From an uncultured Bacteroidales bacterium (GTDB taxonomy: Bacteria > Bacteroidota > Bacteroidia > Bacteroidales > Muribaculaceae), in the NCBI GenBank assembly GCA_902776435.1, contig CACYQB010000005.1:99234-163233 (forward strand): a stretch of DNA of 64,000 bases, in the 5' to 3' direction. The notes below the pieces were generated by a model. The model was given only the letters and a program-made list of their open reading frames with translations. It was not told the DNA's origin and ran no database searches. A program made the translations under genes and the position numbers. This document shows, piece after piece, positions 59,634 through 64,000 of the stretch. The first letter of the stretch is position 1, and the number at the start of each line of letters is the position of its first letter.

Positions 59634-61800
59634 TGACATTGCGTTTAACGTAAATGAAGTAAGGGGCAAAGGTGACAGATATAAAATCACCTTTTACACG
59701 GTTAACAGTGCCGTGAACATTCAAAAGACTGACCAAGATGCTACCAATGGAATCATTACACTTAATGGGTCTGAACTTATGACCATTGGTGAGGGTGTTA
59801 TGAATTTCCGTGTGGATAACATTGCACCAAATGCAGGTTACAATGATGGTGTGTACAATTCATCATTCACACGTACCACCAAGTATTATATTGTCTCTGG
59901 AGTAGTCATACCTGATGGTGAAGATACAGAAACGGTCATTGACCTCATTTCAGAATTACAAAACAGTGTCAGTTCAGAAATCACAAGGTCAACCAACAAA
60001 GACAATGCACATGATGCAGCATTGGCAAATGTTTACACCAAAGCAGAAATTGATGATATGTTGGATGACATTGACGTAACGGTGACAGAAACTGACCCCA
60101 CTGTACCATCATGGGCAAAGCAACCCACAAAACCAACTTATACGGCAAGTGAGGTTGGCGCATTGCCTAGTTCAACAGTCATTCCATCAAAGACCTCAGA
60201 TTTGACCAATGACAGCGGATTTGTAACAGGTAGTACAATCTATGTCGGTACGTGTACAACAGCGGCTGCAACAATGCCAAAGGTTTGCACCGTTGAACAG
60301 TTCCCCACTGACAGCCACAACAAACCCATTATTGGTACTGTGATTGCAGTGAAATTCACCAACACCAACACACTGGGTATCAACAGGGGGTTAGATGTCA
60401 ATAGCACAGGGTCTGCACCTGTTTTTTACAATACTGGAGTAAGTGCAACCAACAATCATTACGGTTATGCTAACAGATATATTCAGTATATGTGGGATGG
60501 CACAAATTGGGTTTGGCTTGGTTGGAGTTATGACAATACTGCAACCTATACCAACTTTGCACTTGGACAAGGTTACATTGTTCAGAGTAACTCATCAGCA
60601 AGTGCAAACATAACAGCCAGTTCACGAGATTACACATTAACAACAGGTGGCATTGTTGTTATCAAATTCAATTATGATGTGCCAGCTGGCGCCACACTTA
60701 ATATCAACGGTAATGGGGCAAAGGCAATTTATTATAAGGATGCAGCCATTACCGCTGGCGTTATCAAGGCAGGTGACACAGCCTCATTTATTTACAGCAC
60801 ATACTACAGACTTATCAGTGTTGACAGTTGGCAGAATAATGATGAGAAACAAAAAACCATCATAAAATTCAATGCAGTATATGATGAAGATTTGGATGAT
60901 GATATTTATAGTTTCACAGATGTCAATAATACGGCATTGACACATGGACAAGTGAAAACTATTTTATTGGATGGCACCAAAGATGTCCATCTATTATCTA
61001 CTGAAGGATATTATTACAATCTTGCCAGTTTTGATGATGATGGAGAATGCTATTCATGGAATTATTGTTGCAACGTGGGTTATAACTCTTTTCATTTGTA
61101 CATTGAAAACTACTATGATGATGATAATATACTAATAACTAATGCAACAGTAACCATTCCACAGAATTTAAGCAAATTTGGTTGGGGTTATGCCACACAA
61201 TTTGGTAACAGTTCTACCGCTATAACAGCACAGATGTCAAATTACACAGCAATAAATGGTGGTTTTGTTGCCGTAAAGTTTAGAACAGATGTTGGCAATA
61301 ATGCCACATTAAACATTAACAGCAAGGGGGCAAAAGCCATTTATTATAATGGCAAACAAATCAAGGCAGGTATCATTCATTCCAATGATTTTGCAACTTT
61401 TGTATTTGCAGATAACAGATATAATCTTATAGATGTTTCAGTACAGAAAAGTAATGATTGCTATAATGCAACACCTACCGTTTCTTCAGGAACTGCAACA
61501 TATACTCTTGATGGATATGGTTTTTATGAAATTGAAGGTTGGGGGTCATCTAATGTCACCAAAGTTGAAATAAACCTGGTTGGCAACGAAGGAACGGAAC
61601 CATTGCACACTATTATGTTTAGAGCGAACCCATTAGATATGTCAAACGTCTCAAATTTTTCAATAAAACATGGAAGTACTAGTGTGGCTTGGGCAGGTGA
61701 AACCCCAAATGGTTACTGGGGACATTTTGGTGAAGACATTAATTGCATTTTAGTTAAAGTATATGCTTGTGAATATGCATCATTCCAGTCATGGCAATAA
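59611..61800 (+). CDS. Fibre-like / receptor-binding-type structural protein inside the head module
   Basis: 729 residues from ATG 59611 (MIRITRNDDIAFNVNEVRGK). The N-terminal domain (about 1-110) recalls BppU-like baseplate or fibre anchors. Then come a coiled helix (SELQNSVSSEITRSTN), ALPSSTVIPSKTSDLTNDSG, and three related beta modules near 60240-60560, 60570-60835 and 61190-61440. The last two share NINGNGAKAIYYKDAAI / NINSKGAKAIYYNGKQI, a module common in tail-fibre proteins. Yet the gene lies between portal and protease, overlapping both (23 and 10 bases). It may be a head fibre rather than a tail fibre. The track start at 59509 overlaps portal too far and was rejected. Confidence 0.65.
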   Translation: MIRITRNDDIAFNVNEVRGKGDRYKITFYTVNSAVNIQKTDQDATNGIITLNGSELMTIGEGVMNFRVDNIAPNAGYNDGVYNSSFTRTTKYYIVSGVVIPDGEDTETVIDLISELQNSVSSEITRSTNKDNAHDAALANVYTKAEIDDMLDDIDVTVTETDPTVPSWAKQPTKPTYTASEVGALPSSTVIPSKTSDLTNDSGFVTGSTIYVGTCTTAAATMPKVCTVEQFPTDSHNKPIIGTVIAVKFTNTNTLGINRGLDVNSTGSAPVFYNTGVSATNNHYGYANRYIQYMWDGTNWVWLGWSYDNTATYTNFALGQGYIVQSNSSASANITASSRDYTLTTGGIVVIKFNYDVPAGATLNINGNGAKAIYYKDAAITAGVIKAGDTASFIYSTYYRLISVDSWQNNDEKQKTIIKFNAVYDEDLDDDIYSFTDVNNTALTHGQVKTILLDGTKDVHLLSTEGYYYNLASFDDDGECYSWNYCCNVGYNSFHLYIENYYDDDNILITNATVTIPQNLSKFGWGYATQFGNSSTAITAQMSNYTAINGGFVAVKFRTDVGNNATLNINSKGAKAIYYNGKQIKAGIIHSNDFATFVFADNRYNLIDVSVQKSNDCYNATPTVSSGTATYTLDGYGFYEIEGWGSSNVTKVEINLVGNEGTEPLHTIMFRANPLDMSNVSNFSIKHGSTSVAWAGETPNGYWGHFGEDINCILVKVYACEYASFQSWQ

Positions 61801-62387
61801 TTGAAAAACAACATACAAACAATATGGAAAAGGAAATCAGAAACATTCAGAATATGATAAAACGTGCAGGTGAGGAATCACGCACAGTTGAGGGTACTGC
61901 CATAGTATTCAATTCAGACAGTGTTGACATGGGATTCATTGAGCAGATTGACCCCACCGCTGTTACCGAGGAAACAATCAGGTCAAGTGACGTGTTTGCC
62001 TATCTTGACCACAATGACAACAGGGGTGTATTGGCAAGATGTAAAAACGGTAATGGCTCACTCCAGTTGTGGCTTGATGAAGCTGGGCTGCATTACAGAT
62101 TTGAAGCACCAAAAACACAGCTGGGTGATGAACTGTTGAGTTATCTGTCTAGGGGTGAAATCACGGCATCATCATTTGCGTTTACGGTTGCAAAGGGTGG
62201 TGACATTTGGTCAAGGGACAATGATGGCACTGTAAGACGCAAAATCACAAAGATTGATAGACTGTTTGATGTATCACCTGTATTTCAACCAGCGTATGAG
62301 ACCACCAGCGTAGCACAACGCAAAGTTGAAGAAATCAATACCATTATGGAAAAACTGAACGCATTGTCAAAGAAATTTGAAGATTGA
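61791..62387 (+). CDS. Prohead serine protease (HK97 family)
   Basis: 198 residues from ATG 61791; an in-frame ATG at 61824 (MEKEIRNIQ) is equally likely. VEGTAIVFNSDS, VFAYLDHNDNRGVLAR (catalytic His), GEITASSFAFTV (catalytic Ser) and LFDVSPVFQPAYETTS are the HK97 protease landmarks. It removes the scaffold-like delta domain of the capsid protein during maturation. It overlaps the fibre-like gene by 10 bases. Confidence 0.93.
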   Translation: MAIIEKQHTNNMEKEIRNIQNMIKRAGEESRTVEGTAIVFNSDSVDMGFIEQIDPTAVTEETIRSSDVFAYLDHNDNRGVLARCKNGNGSLQLWLDEAGLHYRFEAPKTQLGDELLSYLSRGEITASSFAFTVAKGGDIWSRDNDGTVRRKITKIDRLFDVSPVFQPAYETTSVAQRKVEEINTIMEKLNALSKKFED

Positions 62388-62406
62388 CAAATCATTTTGC
62401 AAACAA

Positions 62407-62430
62407 GTCCATATTTATAATATATAAAAG
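62407..62430 (+). promoter_or_regulatory. Prophage AT-rich start motif
   Basis: GTCCATATTTATAATATATA followed by AAAG, 11 bases before the capsid ATG. Confidence 0.55.
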
Positions 62431-62441
62431 CATTTAAGACT

Positions 62442-63728
62442 ATGAAACAACCGATTAAAAGGGTGAACAGTTTACAGTTAAAAGACCAAAGGTCACAGAT
62501 TACCAAACAGGCAAATGAAATCATTGAACTTGCCAAAAAGGAAGTGCGTGACCTCACTGATGAAGAAGCACAGAAAATTGAAGATTATGAAAACCAAGTC
62601 AAGGAACTGGATGAAGAATTAAAGGCATTGCAGTCACGTCTGGAAAACCTCAGATTTGGTGATAATAATGAAGATGAGGATGAAGACAATGAAACCCCAT
62701 CAGAGAATAATGAAGAAGAAAATAAAAAAGAACGTTCTATGAAGAAACAATCATTTAGTTTAGTTAAGGCAATCCGCAGCATTGCCAATGGTCAGCAGCT
62801 CGATGAACTGACCGCAGCAGTTATTGCAAAGGGTAACGAGGAAGCAAGAAAAGCTGGTATTAGCACACAGGGACAAATCCAACTTCCTGAGAGCCGTGCA
62901 GCCGTAACCGTAGCAACTGAGGGTGAAGACGTAGTTGCAACTGACCTGTTTGACATTCTTATGCCGTTAAGGGCAAAGAACGTGTTGGTACAGGCTGGTG
63001 CAAAGTTCATGGGCAATCTTGTCGGTGACGTTCAAATCCCCGTGATGACCGCAAACAACGTAACTTGGAAGGGTGAAGTTGCAAGTGCCGCTGATGGTGC
63101 TGGCACATTCAGCCATATCACCCTGTCACCACACAGACTGACCGCATACGTTGACATTTCAAAGCAGATGTTGGTACAGGATTCCGTTGATGTTGAAAAC
63201 GCAATCCGCACTGACCTCATTAACGCAATCAACACCAAACTTGAAGAAACCATCCTTGGTAATGGTGACGGTAAGGAAGGTGGCACAACCGTTGTTGCAC
63301 CGCTTGGTATGCGTAATGGAGTGACTGCAACCAGCGTTACAGGTTATGACAAAGTATGTGAGGTTGAATCAAATGTTGAGGATGCCAATGTACTTGGTGA
63401 ATGCGTTTACATCATGAGCAATAAGGCAAAGGCTGCATTGCGTGGTATGATTAAGGGCACAAACGGAACTGGAATGGTGTATGAGAATGGCAGCGTTGAT
63501 GGCACAAAAGCATTCAACACTTCACACCTTGGTACTGCAAAGACCTACATTTACGGTGACTTCTCCAACCTTGCAATCGGTTCTTGGGGTGGTGTTGACA
63601 TTACCGTTGACCCATACACACAGGCAGCAGCTGGTAAGGTACGCATTGTTGTCAATGCATTCTTTGATGCAAAGAAACTCCGTGATGGTGCATTTGCAGT
63701 CGGTACTATTGCAGCCGCTAGCAACTAA
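62442..63728 (+). CDS. Phage major capsid protein (HK97 family)
   Basis: 428 residues. The first 100 or so are a charged coiled-coil delta domain (LKDQRSQITKQANEIIELAK to ENLRFGD, with an acidic DNNEDEDEDNE stretch) that the protease should remove. Then GEDVVATDLFDILMPLRAKN, VASAADGAGTFSHITLSPHR, LTAYVDISKQMLVQDSVDVE and DFSNLAIGSWGGVDITVDPY give the HK97 fold. Processing probably occurs shortly before MKKQSF. It is followed 31 bases later by the connector. Confidence 0.94.
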   Translation: MKQPIKRVNSLQLKDQRSQITKQANEIIELAKKEVRDLTDEEAQKIEDYENQVKELDEELKALQSRLENLRFGDNNEDEDEDNETPSENNEEENKKERSMKKQSFSLVKAIRSIANGQQLDELTAAVIAKGNEEARKAGISTQGQIQLPESRAAVTVATEGEDVVATDLFDILMPLRAKNVLVQAGAKFMGNLVGDVQIPVMTANNVTWKGEVASAADGAGTFSHITLSPHRLTAYVDISKQMLVQDSVDVENAIRTDLINAINTKLEETILGNGDGKEGGTTVVAPLGMRNGVTATSVTGYDKVCEVESNVEDANVLGECVYIMSNKAKAALRGMIKGTNGTGMVYENGSVDGTKAFNTSHLGTAKTYIYGDFSNLAIGSWGGVDITVDPYTQAAAGKVRIVVNAFFDAKKLRDGAFAVGTIAAASN

Positions 63729-63759
63729 TTTAATAACCCACTAAACACTTCAATCAATT

Positions 63760-64000
63760 ATGTACTTGCAACTTTTTCAAGTTAAGAAGCATTTGAACAT
63801 CAATGATGACTTCCATGATGATGATGAATACTTGGTTGACCTCATTATGGCAGCTGAGAATGTTGTACAAAAGCATATTGACGTGGAGTTGGCTGACTTA
63901 GAAGATGGGGATGGCAACATACCATCCCCACTTTATCAAGCAATGTTGTTTCTTGTGGGTAACTACTATGCCAATAGGGAATCCGTTGCATTTGCGTCTG
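63760..64000 (+). CDS. Phage head-tail connector (gp6-like), partial at right edge
   Basis: 80 residues are visible before the window ends. MYLQLFQVKKHLNINDDFHD, then VDLIMAAENVVQKHIDVELA and LYQAMLFLVGNYYANRESVA match the HK97 gp6-like connector family (helix bundle, LK..L..D..D..l...i..A). The frame is open to the end and lacks a stop. Confidence 0.82.
   Translation, partial: MYLQLFQVKKHLNINDDFHDDDEYLVDLIMAAENVVQKHIDVELADLEDGDGNIPSPLYQAMLFLVGNYYANRESVAFAS

Larger units (their letters stand above)
50990..64000 (+). mobile_element. Siphovirus-type prophage (right end outside window)
   Basis: AT-rich throughout, with gene order replication-like, HNH, small terminase, large terminase, portal, fibre-like, prohead protease, HK97 capsid and gp6-like connector. 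No integrase or lysis gene falls within the window. It interrupts the GC-rich capsid-like gene to its left. Confidence 0.85.

Overview
The window looks like a gut Bacteroidales chromosome, most like Muribaculaceae or Prevotellaceae. The signs are SusC/SusD proteins, type IX secretion signals with a PorQ gene, lipoproteins ending in Cys-Asp/Gly-rich starts, no strong Shine-Dalgarno sites, and repeated TAnnTTTG -7 promoter elements, some with a TTTG or TTG about 20 bases upstream. The family assignments come from recognising motifs by eye; no search was run.

Layout: (1) 0-14.5 kb holds envelope chemistry. There is a nucleotidyltransferase, a secreted S8 protease with dockerin-like repeats, myo-inositol-phosphate synthase, a tyrosine autokinase plus UDP-sugar dehydrogenase operon, a secreted endonuclease I with dockerin-like repeats and a T9SS tail, a CDP-alcohol phosphatidyltransferase and an ATP-grasp protein. 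The inositol, CDP-alcohol and nucleotidyltransferase genes suggest an inositol-phospholipid or sphingolipid route. (2) 14.4-18.1 kb has tRNA-Ser(GCU), a C69 dipeptidase and a short-chain fatty acid transporter. (3) 18.1-26.5 kb is an AT-richer accessory stretch of small membrane proteins, lipoproteins, a DUF2442/DUF4160 pair and an outer-membrane receptor. It is punctuated by an interspersed repeat (eight full or partial copies from 16.5 to 25.7 kb), two MITE-like elements and the remnant of an outer-membrane protein gene. (4) 26.9-33.9 kb has PorQ, a glycosyltransferase with a polytopic partner, MltG and mannose-6-phosphate isomerase. (5) 34.0-41.0 kb is a polysaccharide-utilisation locus (SusC, SusD, GH18, DUF1735-LamG), probably for N-glycans. 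(6) 41.2-48.3 kb has a T9SS-type secreted protein, a Ca2+ P-type ATPase, polyprenol-phosphate mannose synthase, a methyltransferase, a flavodoxin-like reductase and an unknown protein. Heptanucleotide tandem arrays lie in and around these last genes.

(7) 48.6-51.0 kb carries a host-like, GC-rich trio (portal-like, acidic scaffold-like and a truncated capsid-like gene). It stops abruptly at about 50.99 kb, where an AT-rich siphovirus-type prophage begins and runs past the right edge. That prophage has a leftward HNH/nuclease-like/membrane operon, a structured leader RNA, a candidate 90-nt small RNA or attenuator, a replication-type protein, a NUMOD4-HNH endonuclease, small and large terminase, portal, an unexpectedly placed fibre-like protein, prohead protease, HK97 major capsid and a partial gp6-like connector. 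The integrase and right attachment site lie outside the window.

The strongest leads are the nested phage elements, the prophage RNAs and AT-rich start-site motif, the fibre gene inside the head module, the heptamer arrays at gene ends, and the interspersed repeat at gene 3' ends.
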